Below, in pieces: positions 17,475-26,669 of a stretch of 51,230 nt of DNA. The position numbers and the translations under genes were made by a program. This DNA is from CAWCTB01 sp963798275 (GTDB lineage Bacteria > Acidobacteriota > Terriglobia > Terriglobales > Acidobacteriaceae), in NCBI GenBank assembly GCA_963798275.1, contig CAWCTB010000016.1, positions 1 to 51,230 of the forward strand, given 5' to 3'. How positions within the stretch are numbered: the stretch's first letter is position 1; every line of letters begins with the position of its first letter. The notes below the pieces were generated by a model that saw only the letters and a list, made by a program, of their open reading frames with translations, did not search any database and had not been told where the DNA came from.

Positions 17475-18278
17475 ATGCAGCGCTACGAATACCGCATTCT
17501 CACGCCTACGCCAGCCGCCGAGAAGATCTATCTTTCGTGGATCGACGATCTCGATTCGAAGTTCACCAGTAGCACGGATTACGAATCGCGCAGCTTGATC
17601 GTGCGCGACACTCTGCACGAGTTGTACCTGGGCCGTCCGTACGGCGAGCCTGACGGGTCTGCCGGGCTGGCGCGGCAGGCGCAGGCCTACACCTTCGATC
17701 CCCGCAATATCACGCTGGAACCGGAATACTACGGCGACGTTGACATCGCCAGATACAACGAACGCAAGCCGCTCATCTGGTTCTGGATGATGTTCGACCG
17801 CTCGCCAGTGGGCCTGAACCACTGGCTCGGCTACCGGGTGCGCTACATGCTGGCCCGGCACGTGCTCAAGCACATCGGCAAGAACGTGAAGATCTTTCAC
17901 GGGGTCGAGGTCTCCTACGGATATAACCTCACCATCGAAGACAACTGCGTCATCCACAAATACGTGCTGCTCGACGATCGCGGGGAGATCATCATTCACG
18001 AGGGTTCGTCGATCAGCGATTACGCGAACGTGTACTCGCACGCGCACGACTTGAACGACGGCATGCTGGTGACCAACCAGCGCACGGAAATCGGCCCCAA
18101 GGCTCGCATCACCTACCACGCCACCGTTCTCAGTGGCGTAAAGGTCGGCACCCACGGGATCGTCGGCTCGATGGGGGTCGCCTCCAAGCATGTCGAGGAT
18201 TACCACATTGTGGGAGGGATTCCGGCGAAGACGCTCAAGGTGAAAGATATCGCGCCGAAGCCTTCGGCAAGCGAATGA
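17475..18278 (+). CDS. Acyltransferase of the left-handed beta-helix (hexapeptide) class
   Basis: 267 aa, GGGAAG upstream of ATG. The N-terminal 110 residues are unassigned. From about residue 140 the hexapeptide repeats run (IGKNVKIFHGVEVSYGYNLT, IEDNCVIHKYVLL, ISDYANVYSHAHDL, IGPKARITYHATVL) and end in the typical IVGSMGVASKHVEDYHIVGG, IPAKTLKVK. This matches maltose/galactoside-type O-acetyltransferases that act on sugars or lipids. The SHAHD histidine lies where the catalytic His is expected. It is monocistronic, with a possible -10 TACAAT at 17440-17445. Confidence 0.8.
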   Translation: MQRYEYRILTPTPAAEKIYLSWIDDLDSKFTSSTDYESRSLIVRDTLHELYLGRPYGEPDGSAGLARQAQAYTFDPRNITLEPEYYGDVDIARYNERKPLIWFWMMFDRSPVGLNHWLGYRVRYMLARHVLKHIGKNVKIFHGVEVSYGYNLTIEDNCVIHKYVLLDDRGEIIIHEGSSISDYANVYSHAHDLNDGMLVTNQRTEIGPKARITYHATVLSGVKVGTHGIVGSMGVASKHVEDYHIVGGIPAKTLKVKDIAPKPSASE

Positions 18279-18312
18279 TCGTGGACCTTCAAACGCACCT
18301 CAAGGCAAGGGA

Positions 18313-19042
18313 CTAAGCCCCGGGATGCACGAACATCCAGACGCCGAGTGCCAGGATGATGGCGGCTACGATCAGCCGAAATACGCCCTCGGGAATCCAA
18401 CCGAGAATCCTCTTCCCCACCAGCGTTCCGATAACAACACCAATTGTTGCCACCGCCATGAACCGCCAAGCGGAGGCGATCGCATGGAACTGGGTTGCCG
18501 CGTAAACCGGCATACGGAAGACGTCGACCAATAGCGCGATGGCGGTTGCCGTCGCTACGAAGGCATCGCGACGCACGTCAAAGCCCGAGCAGCGCAGCCG
18601 AGCGGATGCCGCCCTGGTTACCAACCAGGCCGCCGAAGATTCCCGATAGTGCGCCCGCAGCCCACGCCGACTTTCTTCCGAAGCGCATACGCTGTGCCAG
18701 CCCGGTGAGTCCTGTGACGCCGGCAAATACGAGCAGAGCGGCCAGCACGTAGCTCAGCATGGCGCTCCGCAGCCAAACGTGCAGCAGCGCGCCCGCCAAA
18801 CCGCCTATGGCGCTGGTCACGCCGAAGCTCCACAGCACGGCGCGGTCAACGTGCCGGCGGATGAGCCAGAAGCGCAGCGCGGTGCCGAGGAAATGTGGAA
18901 TGGAGACCACGGCCACGGCCAGCTTGGTCCCCAGCCAGGTGGCCAGCAGTGGCGTGAGGATGCTGCCAATCCCGAAACCCGAGATGGACGCGACGGCGCC
19001 GGCGACGATCGCCACCACCGCGGTTATCAGTTGCTCTTGCAT
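18313..19042 (-). CDS. TSUP-family (TauE/SafE) permease, one-base frameshift
   Basis: The 5' frame (from 19042, MQEQLITAVVAIVAGAVAS) and the 3' frame (to 18313) form one membrane protein of about 243 aa with about 8 hydrophobic segments. The join is at about 18586. CTCGGGCTTTGA reads LGL-stop, but with one G fewer it reads LLGFDVRRDAFVATATAIAL, the normal continuation after GNQGGIRSAALL. TauE/SafE proteins export sulfite or small organosulfur anions; the substrate here is unknown. It is convergent with the acyltransferase and divergent from the M50 peptidase gene. Confidence 0.75.
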
Positions 19043-19110
19043 AGCACTGGCGGTCACCCGAGCAGCAGTTCAGGGTCTGCTCACCATGTTAGTATCGAAG
19101 CTAGACTGCG

Positions 19111-19788
19111 ATGCACTTCAATGCTGTCAATGTTTTCTTTCAGATCGTTGTCCTGCTGTTTGCCATCAGTGTGCACGAGTCGGCGCACGCCTGGATGGCC
19201 AACCGGTTGGGAGACCCGACCGCCAAAATGCTGGGCCGGGTGTCGCTGAATCCCATTGTCCACATCGACGTGTTCGGAACCATCCTGGTGCCTGCGCTGC
19301 TGGTGTTGCTGGGCTTCCCGGCATTTGGCTGGGCGAAACCTACGCCGGTGGATTCGCGAAATTTCAAGCACGTGGTGCGCGATGACATTCTGACGGCGGT
19401 AGCTGGACCAGTCAGCAATTTTCTCACGGCTTTTGTGTCGGTGGTGATCCTGGCTCTCATACTGCACGGGTCGAGCCGCGGTCTCGGCAGTATGTTCCGA
19501 GGCACGGATGTTGCCGGCCCGCTGGCCCAGATGTTTGAGCTGGCAATCCTGATCAACGTTGTGCTCGCGGTATTTAACCTTATCCCGCTACCGCCCCTGG
19601 ACGGCAGCCACGTCATTCGCCACTTCCTTTCGTATGAAACCCTGCGCATGTACGACCGGATCGGCTACTTCGGACTGGTCATCATCATGTTCGTGCTGCC
19701 GATGATAGGCCTGCCGCTGATTGACATCCTGATTTCGCCATTCCTGGGATTTTTTGGCGCTCTACTTAATTTCTTCCTGAGACTCTGA
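19111..19788 (+). CDS. Site-2-type (M50) membrane metallopeptidase
   Basis: 225 aa, about 5-6 transmembrane segments. The zinc motif HESAH (HExxH) is at about residue 22 and the second motif NLIPLPPLDGS is near residue 155. This is the short, PDZ-less group III family of intramembrane proteases found beside trpS and scpA in many genomes. Its stop overlaps the trpS start by one base, indicating co-expression. The substrate is unknown. Confidence 0.85.
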   Translation: MHFNAVNVFFQIVVLLFAISVHESAHAWMANRLGDPTAKMLGRVSLNPIVHIDVFGTILVPALLVLLGFPAFGWAKPTPVDSRNFKHVVRDDILTAVAGPVSNFLTAFVSVVILALILHGSSRGLGSMFRGTDVAGPLAQMFELAILINVVLAVFNLIPLPPLDGSHVIRHFLSYETLRMYDRIGYFGLVIIMFVLPMIGLPLIDILISPFLGFFGALLNFFLRL

Positions 19789-20861
19789 TGCCCGACCTAT
19801 CGCGAACCAAGAAGGGCCGCATCTTAAGCGGCATGCGACCTACTGGAAAGCTGCACCTCGGCAACTACGTCGGCGCCCTGCGCAACTGGGTGAACCTGCA
19901 GGACGACTATGACTGCTTCTTCTTCATCGCCGACTGGCACGCGCTCACCACCGACTACGCCGACACGCGCATGGTGAAGCAGAACTCGTTCGAGGTCATC
20001 ATTGACTATCTCGCGGCGGGGCTCGATCCGGAGCGCAGCACGCTGTTCATCCAATCGCATGTGCCGCAGCATGCAGAACTGCACCTCATCTTCAGCATGA
20101 TTACGCCACTGGGATGGCTGGAGCGCGTACCCTCCTACAAAGAGCAACGCGAGAATATCAAGGACAAGGATCTGGGCACGTACGGATTCCTTGGCTATCC
20201 CCTGCTGCAGTCGGCAGACATCCTGATGTACCAGGCGAATTTCGTTCCGGTCGGCGAAGATCAGGTTCCGCACGTGGAGCTGACGCGCGAGGTAGCGCGC
20301 CGCTTCAACCAGTTCTATCCGCGGCGGGTCAAAGCGGGCGATCGCGATCCGCAGCGCGAGGTTGTGTTTCCCGAGCCGAAGCCGCTGCTGACGCCCGCCG
20401 CTAAACTGCCCGGCACCGATGGCCGCAAGATGTCGAAGTCGTATGGCAACACCATCCTGTTGAGCGAGCCGGAAACTTCATTGCGCGCCAAGCTGAAGAC
20501 CATGGTCACCGATCCGGCGCGCATTCGACGCAGCGATCCGGGCGATCCCGACAAGTGCCCGGTTGGCGACCTGCACAAGATCTTCAGCGATGCGGAGACG
20601 ATGGCCAAAGTGTACGAAGGCTGCCGCACCGCCGGCATCGGCTGCATCGAGTGCAAGAAATGGGCGGCCGACAGCTTGTGGAAGGTGCTTGGCCCGATCC
20701 AGGAGCGGCGCGCGAAGTACGAGGCCAATCCCAGGCTGGCGTGGGACATTCTGGAAGCAGGCTCGGCGAAAGCCAGCATCTCAGCCGAGGCAACCATGAA
20801 GGAAGTGCGCGCGGCGATGAACCTGTCGCAGGAGTACGAGCCGCCCGCGCAGGGCGGGTGA
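19788..20861 (+). CDS. trpS: Tryptophanyl-tRNA synthetase
   Basis: 357 aa class Ic aminoacyl-tRNA synthetase that charges tRNA-Trp in the cytosol. The HIGH-type box is in SGMRPTGKLHLGNYVGALRN and the KMSKS loop is exact (GRKMSKSYGN). The tryptophan-binding region includes GEDQVPHVELTREVARRFN. CPVGDLHKIFSDAE plus GCIECKKWAAD forms a C-terminal Cys cluster seen in some bacterial TrpRS. Length is normal. It is coupled to the M50 peptidase gene upstream. Confidence 0.95.
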   Translation: MPDLSRTKKGRILSGMRPTGKLHLGNYVGALRNWVNLQDDYDCFFFIADWHALTTDYADTRMVKQNSFEVIIDYLAAGLDPERSTLFIQSHVPQHAELHLIFSMITPLGWLERVPSYKEQRENIKDKDLGTYGFLGYPLLQSADILMYQANFVPVGEDQVPHVELTREVARRFNQFYPRRVKAGDRDPQREVVFPEPKPLLTPAAKLPGTDGRKMSKSYGNTILLSEPETSLRAKLKTMVTDPARIRRSDPGDPDKCPVGDLHKIFSDAETMAKVYEGCRTAGIGCIECKKWAADSLWKVLGPIQERRAKYEANPRLAWDILEAGSAKASISAEATMKEVRAAMNLSQEYEPPAQGG

Positions 20862-20992
20862 AACTCCTCGCTGGCACCCACGGAGACGCTGAGAACGCGA
20901 CTGGTGCAACGGGGACTTGAGGTTGCATGTTCGCCTCAGCGGAGTTCTTGATACCAGGTGCGCTCCAGCCGCTATTTCTCTATACTCAACCT

Positions 20993-21250
20993 ATGGAGGT
21001 CACTCTTACAAGGCAAGCCGAAGAATTGCTTCGCAGCGCATTGGCCCGCCATCCTGAGCAGTCGCCAGCGGAGATTGTCGAACAAGCACTGGCCGATCGC
21101 GTCCAGCGTGAGACTACAACCGTGAAGCCAGCACGCACGCGTGACCACTTTCGCATTTGGCTCGATCAATTCACTGCCTACTCGGACCGAATCCCGGCGA
21201 TGCCTGGTGAGACTTTTTCCCGCGAGATGATCTACCAGGATCGCGACTAG
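20993..21250 (+). CDS. Antitoxin-like partner of the PIN toxin
   Basis: 85 aa from ATG 20993. N-terminal MEVTLTRQAEELLRSALARH with SPAEIVEQALADRV resembles a ribbon-helix-helix/AbrB-like DNA-binding head. The C-terminal part (FRIWLDQFTAYSDRIP, GETFSREMIYQDRD) would wrap the toxin. The PIN toxin starts one base after its stop. A TATACT box (20981-20986) lies only 6 nt before the ATG and there is no ribosome site, so the transcript may be leaderless. The longer frame from 20927 is not favoured. Confidence 0.65.
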   Translation: MEVTLTRQAEELLRSALARHPEQSPAEIVEQALADRVQRETTTVKPARTRDHFRIWLDQFTAYSDRIPAMPGETFSREMIYQDRD

Positions 21251-21251
21251 A

Positions 21252-21719
21252 ATGGCCGCACTTCCCTATCTGCTCGACACCAATACTTTGCTTCGCCTGG
21301 CCAAACGTGACGACCCCGCACACGGAATCGTGATAGCGGCCATCGACCGCCTGATCTCCCAAGGCGCAGATCTCTGCTACACGCCCCAAAATGTTGTCGA
21401 GTTCTGGAACGTCTTCACGCGTCCCCGAGAGAGAAACGGTTTTGGGCTGACTGCGCCGGAGGCCGACCGGCAAACCTCGCTAATCGAGAATCAGTTCACG
21501 CTCCTGCCGGACAACGAACGCATCCACACGGAGTGGCGTCATTTGGTTGTGGCTCACGGCGTCGAAGGAGTGCAGGTCCACGACGCTCGCCTGGTTGCCG
21601 CCATGCGGGTCCACTCCATTAGTTACCTGCTCACCTTGAATCGAGCAGACTTCCTTCGCTATCCGGAGATTACTGTCATCCATCCGAGTGAGCTCGCGAG
21701 TCCCGCGGAAGCGCCTTAA
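21252..21719 (+). CDS. PIN-domain toxin, VapC-like
   Basis: 155 aa. Predicted Mg-dependent RNase of the PIN fold. Conserved acidic residues are visible: Asp in YLLDTNTLLRL, Glu in NVVEFWNVFTR, Asp in VQVHDARLVAAM and Asp in LNRADFLRYPEI. It forms a toxin/antitoxin pair with the small gene upstream (1-bp gap). The cellular RNA target cannot be read from the sequence. Confidence 0.8.
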   Translation: MAALPYLLDTNTLLRLAKRDDPAHGIVIAAIDRLISQGADLCYTPQNVVEFWNVFTRPRERNGFGLTAPEADRQTSLIENQFTLLPDNERIHTEWRHLVVAHGVEGVQVHDARLVAAMRVHSISYLLTLNRADFLRYPEITVIHPSELASPAEAP

Positions 21720-21746
21720 CGTAGCACGATTTAAGTTTTGCAATTC

Positions 21747-22601
21747 ATGCCTGATATACCTCAATTCCGGCCGAACGCTGACTCGCAAGGTCAATCCCCT
21801 GCTCGCAACTTCACGCGCAAGGATGACACTGACGAATCGCCGTTCTCCGTCATGGTGGGCCAGGTGTACGAGGGGCCGCTGGATCTGCTGCTCGACCTGA
21901 TTCGCAAGCAGGACATCGACATATACGACATCCCCATCGCCCGCATCACCGAGCAATACCTGAAGTATGTGGAAACGATCAAGCAGTTCGACGTGGATGT
22001 CGCCGCAGAGTTCATTTACACCGCGTCGCTGCTCATCCATATCAAGTCGAAGATGCTACTGCCGCGCGATCCGGACGCGACTGGCGAGTCCGAAGATCCC
22101 CGGCTTGAGCTGGTGAATCGTTTGCTCGAGCACGAGCGCTTCAAGACCGCAGCGCAAATGCTGCTGCAGAAACAGCAGATCGAGGAAGCGGTGTGGTCGA
22201 ATCCGGCGCTGCAAGATTTCCGTGACGCCGAGGGCGCCGAGCCCGAGCTGGCTGCCGATGTGGTCGACCTGGTCAAGACGTTTCAGCAGATTCTCGACCG
22301 CGCCCGTAAGCGTCCGGCATTCGATGTGGCCGACGACAGCGTGACGGTGTCGCAGATGATCGACTACGTGCGGCGACGCTTGTCGATGGAAGACCGCCCG
22401 ATTCGGCTGAAACACATGCTGCGCAACATGAATTCGCGAGCGGCGCTGGTATGCGCGTTTCTGGCGATACTGGAGCTGATCCGGTTGCAGGCCGTGCTGG
22501 CGCGCCAGGATGCCGTCTTCGGGGAAATCGTACTCAAGAAGCACACCGGGTTCGACCAACTGATGGCCGAGAGTGCGCCGGTGAAGGACGACTGGCGATG
22601 A
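21747..22601 (+). CDS. scpA: Segregation and condensation protein A
   Basis: 284 aa kleisin that bridges the SMC heads in chromosome condensation. Hallmarks: VYEGPLDLLLDLIRKQDIDI near the N-terminus and PIARITEQYLKYVETIKQFD. Next come AAEFIYTASLLIHIKSKMLL and a C-terminal winged helix (ALVCAFLAILELIRLQAV). ATG 21747 is used; TTG 21738 is an in-frame alternative. It shares an operon with the small secreted protein and scpB through ATGA overlaps. Confidence 0.92.
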   Translation: MPDIPQFRPNADSQGQSPARNFTRKDDTDESPFSVMVGQVYEGPLDLLLDLIRKQDIDIYDIPIARITEQYLKYVETIKQFDVDVAAEFIYTASLLIHIKSKMLLPRDPDATGESEDPRLELVNRLLEHERFKTAAQMLLQKQQIEEAVWSNPALQDFRDAEGAEPELAADVVDLVKTFQQILDRARKRPAFDVADDSVTVSQMIDYVRRRLSMEDRPIRLKHMLRNMNSRAALVCAFLAILELIRLQAVLARQDAVFGEIVLKKHTGFDQLMAESAPVKDDWR

Positions 22602-23059
22602 GAGCGGCGACAAGAAAAGGTGTAGTGAGATATCTTGCTGCCTTCATGGCCTTGTTCGCTGCGGTTACCCTGTGCCGCGCCGACGACTGCGCCAAACGCA
22701 CCTCGAAACTGGTGGACTTGAGCAGCTACATCGTGGCCGCCAGGGTGATGGAGGTGGGAGTCGCGCCCGGCTTCTGGAGCGGAGTGACCCCTGCGATTCA
22801 GGATGTGCAGTATGAATTGCTGCAGAGCTATAAGGGCGACCCGGGCAGCAAGCAATTCACAGTGGAGCATCGCGTGGTCAAGGGCAGCCGCCTCACCGAG
22901 AAACATCCACCGGGTTTATCGAAGGCGATCTTTGCACCCGGCAAAGAAGTGATCGTTTTCCTGCAAAGTCCGAAGCTGGCGATCGGGGACGAGTGCGCCG
23001 TACAGTTGCGAAGTGCGGCTCTGGAAAATCAATTGCGCGACCTGTTGCATACAAAATGA
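22598..23059 (+). CDS. Hypothetical secreted protein between scpA and scpB
   Basis: 153 aa starting inside the scpA stop (ATGA). An N-terminal signal peptide (VRYLAAFMALFAAVTLCRA) is followed by a small beta-rich domain with Cys pairs (DDCAKRT, GDECAVQL). The sequence KGDPGSKQFTVEH and APGKEVIVFLQSP resembles small secreted domains with an OB-like fold, but no family is assigned. Its insertion between two condensin genes is unusual, because an envelope protein has no obvious tie to SMC function. Its stop overlaps the scpB start (ATGA). Confidence 0.7.
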   Translation: MRAATRKGVVRYLAAFMALFAAVTLCRADDCAKRTSKLVDLSSYIVAARVMEVGVAPGFWSGVTPAIQDVQYELLQSYKGDPGSKQFTVEHRVVKGSRLTEKHPPGLSKAIFAPGKEVIVFLQSPKLAIGDECAVQLRSAALENQLRDLLHTK

Positions 23060-24202
23060 GTGTTAAAGCCAAAGTTGAAGCCATCATCTACGCGACCGAA
23101 GAACCGGTCACACTGAGCCAGCTCGCCTCTCTGCTGAAGGACAACCTGCTTGCTGAACTGCGTGCCGAAGAGGAAGCCCGTCTCGCGCTAAACGAGACCG
23201 TCGCAGAACCCGCCGAAGTGGAACCCGACGAGTCCGCCGATGCAGAAGAAGATACCGCCGAGGAATCAGTCCAAGCGCCCGTGCCACCCGAGGCGGAGGA
23301 AGCCCGTCTCGCGCTAAACGAGACCGTCGCAGAACCCGTCGAGGTGGAACCCGACGAGTTTGCCGAGGCAGAAGAAGATACCGCCGAGGAACCGGCCCCG
23401 GCGCCCCGCCAGTCGAACCCCGGCCCAACGACTTCGACGGCCAGCAACTCGACGCTGCGACCTGACTAAGGAGCAGCAGGCCGAGCGCGACAAGGAGCAG
23501 AACAAGCGCATCAAGGCACGGCTGACCGAGATCCTCGACGAACTTACGGCCGAATACGCGGCCAATGATCGCGGCATGGAGATACGCCAGATCGCCGGCG
23601 GCTATCGCATGGCCACGAAGCCAGAGCATCACGATGTGGTGGTCGGATTTGCCAAGAGCCTCAAGCCGCCGGTGCGCGTCTCGTTGCAGGCACTGGAGAC
23701 GTTGGCGGTGATCGCCTACAAGCAGCCGGTCACCGTGCCGGAGATCAGCGAGATACGCGGGGTCGATTCTTCCGGTGTGATCGCGACGTTACTCGACCGC
23801 AAGCTCATTACTACCGCGGGACGCAAGCAGGTGATCGGCCGCCCGATTCTGTACAAGACAACCAAAGAATTCCTGGTGCGGTTTGGGCTGAACGATTTGG
23901 CCGAGCTTCCCAGCATGGAGGAGTTCGAAAAGCTGGGCGATCCGCAAGCCGAGCTGTTCACACCGCCGGCGGGGGAGCCCGAAGTACAACCTGCCCCTGG
24001 GCAGGCAGGCGCTCTCGAAAACGGGAACTCAGACCGGGACAGTGGGAAAGCCGTCACCGAAGCCGCACCCGAACTGGTGAAGTCCGAGAAAAGCCAGGCG
24101 GGATCGAGTGCGACCGAGGCGCCGGCCGCAGAACTCAGTGACCGCGTCGACGAAGCCGCCGTTCCGGTTTCCGGCGTGGACCGTCCCGAAGAGAGCAAGT
24201 AG
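23056..24202 (+). CDS. scpB: Segregation and condensation protein B, with an inserted repeat and frameshift(s)
   Basis: SMC-complex accessory protein. The N-terminus (MSVKAKVEAIIYATEEPVTL, SQLASLL) is in frame one. The rest, from DLTKEQQAERDKEQNKRIK through the two winged-helix domains (YRMATKPEHHDVVVGF, VRVSLQALETLAVIAYKQ, QVIGRPILYKTTKEFLVRFG), is in another frame to 24202. The break lies between 23400 and 23460. A short piece in a third frame reads RPNDFDGQQLDAA, so two indels are likely. An acidic linker with a 42-residue tandem repeat splits winged helix 1, and a disordered tail of about 90 residues follows. Confidence 0.8.
23170..23421 (+). repeat. 126-bp in-frame tandem duplication within scpB
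   Basis: The unit starting GAGGAAGCCCGTCTCGCGCT at 23170 recurs at 23296, a period of 126 bp (42 codons). Both copies encode EEARLALNETVAEP followed by EVEPDE and AEEDTAEE. They differ at scattered positions, mostly in the second half, so this is an old duplication rather than an assembly artefact. Confidence 0.8.
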
Positions 24203-24262
24203 GCCGCGGCGCCTGCCGCGAGGCGCGGAGATCCGCCGATTCCATGCGCCTTTGTTTGCCGC

Positions 24263-24673
24263 CTACTTAATGGTGTAATCCGCGACCCGCCACTTGCCTT
24301 TGTCGTAGGCCAAGGTAACGGTTTCCGTGGCATTTCTTTTGTGCTCGAAGCGAGTCTGTTCGCGGACGACCACATACTGCCCGTCAGGCATGTCGGGCAC
24401 TTGCGTCATATAAGTTGCCGAGGTCTGGTCGCGCGACTCCACCAGGCCCAGCGGCCCGCGCAAGGCTTCCAGTTTCTTCATCCATTCCTCTTTGCTGACG
24501 GCGGCCTTGAAGCTGGAGGCAGCGGTTTCCCAACTCTGCGCATAGTTGTCGGAATCCACCAGCCCGAGCCAGCGGGTTGCGGCATCCGCAGCAGCTTGCT
24601 GCTTGTCCAGGGTTTGCGCGGCAATGAACGAAGTTGCGATCATGACAAGCGTGAACAACAGAATTTTTCGCAT
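24263..24673 (-). CDS. Secreted DUF4019-like protein
   Basis: 136 aa from ATG 24673, which begins a clean signal peptide (MRKILLFTLVMIATSFIAAQ). The mature domain contains AADAATRWLGLVDSDNYAQS, KEEWMKKLEALRGPLG and a beta-rich C-terminus (GQYVVVREQTRFEHKRNATE, TVTLAYDKGKWRVADYTIK), the pattern of DUF4019. Function unknown, probably periplasmic. It is divergent from the large protein at 24864 across a 190-bp gap that holds the promoters of both. Confidence 0.75.
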   Translation of the reverse strand: MRKILLFTLVMIATSFIAAQTLDKQQAAADAATRWLGLVDSDNYAQSWETAASSFKAAVSKEEWMKKLEALRGPLGLVESRDQTSATYMTQVPDMPDGQYVVVREQTRFEHKRNATETVTLAYDKGKWRVADYTIK

Positions 24674-24863
24674 GGGATGTACCCTTGTGGTTGATTGCAG
24701 ATACACAACAGTCTAAACCGGCTGCTTGGCCCGCAGTACAGTTCCTGTCCCATTTCGGCGTATCGTTTTGAAGACGTGAAAGCTGCACTGTTCTTTTCCT
24801 GTTCGCACGTTGACAATAAGGTCAATTGCATTGTTACCTTGAATCGCTCGCTGGAGTAGCACA

Positions 24864-26669
24864 TTGATCATCCCCGGCCAGTCTTTGCGTCGGCCTCTCT
24901 CCACAATCGCCATCCGCTGGAAATGCCGGGCTGCGGTGACGGCGGCCCTCGCATTGGGCGTGCTGCTCCTGTGGCCGGGCGTGGCGCCCGGGCAGGTGTC
25001 TGGGCAGAGTTCCCAACCTGAGGACCAGCCTGGTTCCACCATCTCCGGAACCGTGATCAACTCGGTCACCCATGAGCCCATCAACCGCGCGCTGGTTTAC
25101 TCTCCGGACAATCGCTTCGCCACCTTCACCGACGATCGCGGACACTTCGAGTTCAATCTGCCCCAATCCGAGTCCGCCAGTCCGGCTATGGGTTCGGCTC
25201 CTCTGAATCGCCCCGCCAACCTGCTGGCGAAGAAGCCAGGCTATCTCGACGATCGCCGCGCGCCCGCTTATATCGGTCCGAACCAGAAAGAGCTGACGAT
25301 CGCGCTCACGCCCGAATCGCTGATCGTGGGCCGCGTTATCTTTCCTACTCCCGACGCCGCCGAGCGCGTACAGGTCGTGCTCTACAACCGTCAGGTCCAG
25401 GAGGGCATTGCCCGCTGGGTGCAGCGCAAGCAGATCACCGCGCGCTCCGACGGCGAGTTCCGCTTTGCCGGTCTCGAGGCAGGAGCATACAAAGTTTTCA
25501 CAATGGAATCGCTCGACCGCGATCCGCTGACCACCGCGCCGAACGGCCAAGTCTACGGATTTCCTCCGGCCTACTTCCCTGCCGCACGCGACTTCGGCAC
25601 CGCTGGCGTCATTGAGCTGGACGCGGCCAAGACCGTCACCGCCAACCTCACGCCTGTGCGCCAGGCCTACTACCAGGTGAAGATTCCAGTGGTGAATACT
25701 CAACCCGGAGCAGACATGGGCATGCAAGTCTTCGTGTTTGCCCAGGGACATCGCGGTCCCGGTTTTGATCTCGGCTTCAATTCTCAAGAGCAGGACATCG
25801 AAGGCCTGCTGCCCGACGGTACCTACTACGTGGAAGCTTCGAGCTTCGGGCCGACGACCGCCACCGGCGTCACCAGCATCACCGTGCGGGGAGCCGCGTT
25901 GCAGGCACCTCCGATGACGTTAGTACCCAACGGCTCCATTCCGGTCGAGATTCACCAGGAGTTCAGCGCCAGCGAGCCGACACCTTCGCAAGGCGGCGTG
26001 ATTACTGGGGTGCAGGCTCCGCCCGGGCAACTGCAAGGACCGCAGGCGTACACTACCTTGCAGCCCGCGGATGACTTCGGCCCGGAGCATCCCACGGCGA
26101 TGGACCAGCAGCACCCCGGCAACGATACTGCGACCATTCCTGCGGTAGTACCGGGGCGTTATTGGGTGCGCGTGGATGCACCTCACGGCTACGCCGCCTC
26201 GATCACTTCTGGCGGTAAAGATCTTCTGCACGAGCCACTGGTGGTTACCTTCGGTGGAAGCAGTTCACCCATTGAGATCACTCTGCGTGACAATGGCGCC
26301 GAAATCGACGGGACCGTCGAAGGGCTTCCCAACTCCTATTCACCCGCTGGTAACTCCGCTAGGGTCGTCATGGGCCCGCTAAACGGCAGTCCAACATCAG
26401 GGTTGCCATTCAACCTATACGTGTACTGCGTTCCGTTACCCGACAGTCCGGGACGATTTACGGAGTTTGCCTCCGTAGCTCCGGACGGCTCATTTCAAAT
26501 ACAGCAGATGCCTCCAGGTGCGTACCGCGTCATGGCCTTCGATCGTCCGCAACAAATCGAATATCGCAATCCCGAAGCCATGCGGGCGTACGACTCCAAA
26601 GGACAGGTCATCCGACTAGCGCCCGGCCAGAAAGAAAAAGTCCGGTTGCAGCTCATCACGAGCGAATGA
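24864..26669 (+). CDS. Secreted carboxypeptidase-regulatory-domain protein (1)
   Basis: 601 aa, starting with TTG (24864), which has GGAG 7 nt upstream. An N-terminal signal or anchor (AAVTAALALGVLLLWPG) is followed by a CarboxypepD_reg-like domain (STISGTVINSVTHEPINRAL, VYSPDNRFATFTDDRGHFEF). Further Ig-like beta domains follow, ending in a regulatory-type module (DGSFQIQQMPPGAYRVMAFD). No TonB plug or catalytic motif is seen. Such proteins are abundant in Acidobacteriota and probably bind polysaccharide or cell-surface partners. It overlaps the next, related gene by ATGA. Confidence 0.75.
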   Translation: MIIPGQSLRRPLSTIAIRWKCRAAVTAALALGVLLLWPGVAPGQVSGQSSQPEDQPGSTISGTVINSVTHEPINRALVYSPDNRFATFTDDRGHFEFNLPQSESASPAMGSAPLNRPANLLAKKPGYLDDRRAPAYIGPNQKELTIALTPESLIVGRVIFPTPDAAERVQVVLYNRQVQEGIARWVQRKQITARSDGEFRFAGLEAGAYKVFTMESLDRDPLTTAPNGQVYGFPPAYFPAARDFGTAGVIELDAAKTVTANLTPVRQAYYQVKIPVVNTQPGADMGMQVFVFAQGHRGPGFDLGFNSQEQDIEGLLPDGTYYVEASSFGPTTATGVTSITVRGAALQAPPMTLVPNGSIPVEIHQEFSASEPTPSQGGVITGVQAPPGQLQGPQAYTTLQPADDFGPEHPTAMDQQHPGNDTATIPAVVPGRYWVRVDAPHGYAASITSGGKDLLHEPLVVTFGGSSSPIEITLRDNGAEIDGTVEGLPNSYSPAGNSARVVMGPLNGSPTSGLPFNLYVYCVPLPDSPGRFTEFASVAPDGSFQIQQMPPGAYRVMAFDRPQQIEYRNPEAMRAYDSKGQVIRLAPGQKEKVRLQLITSE

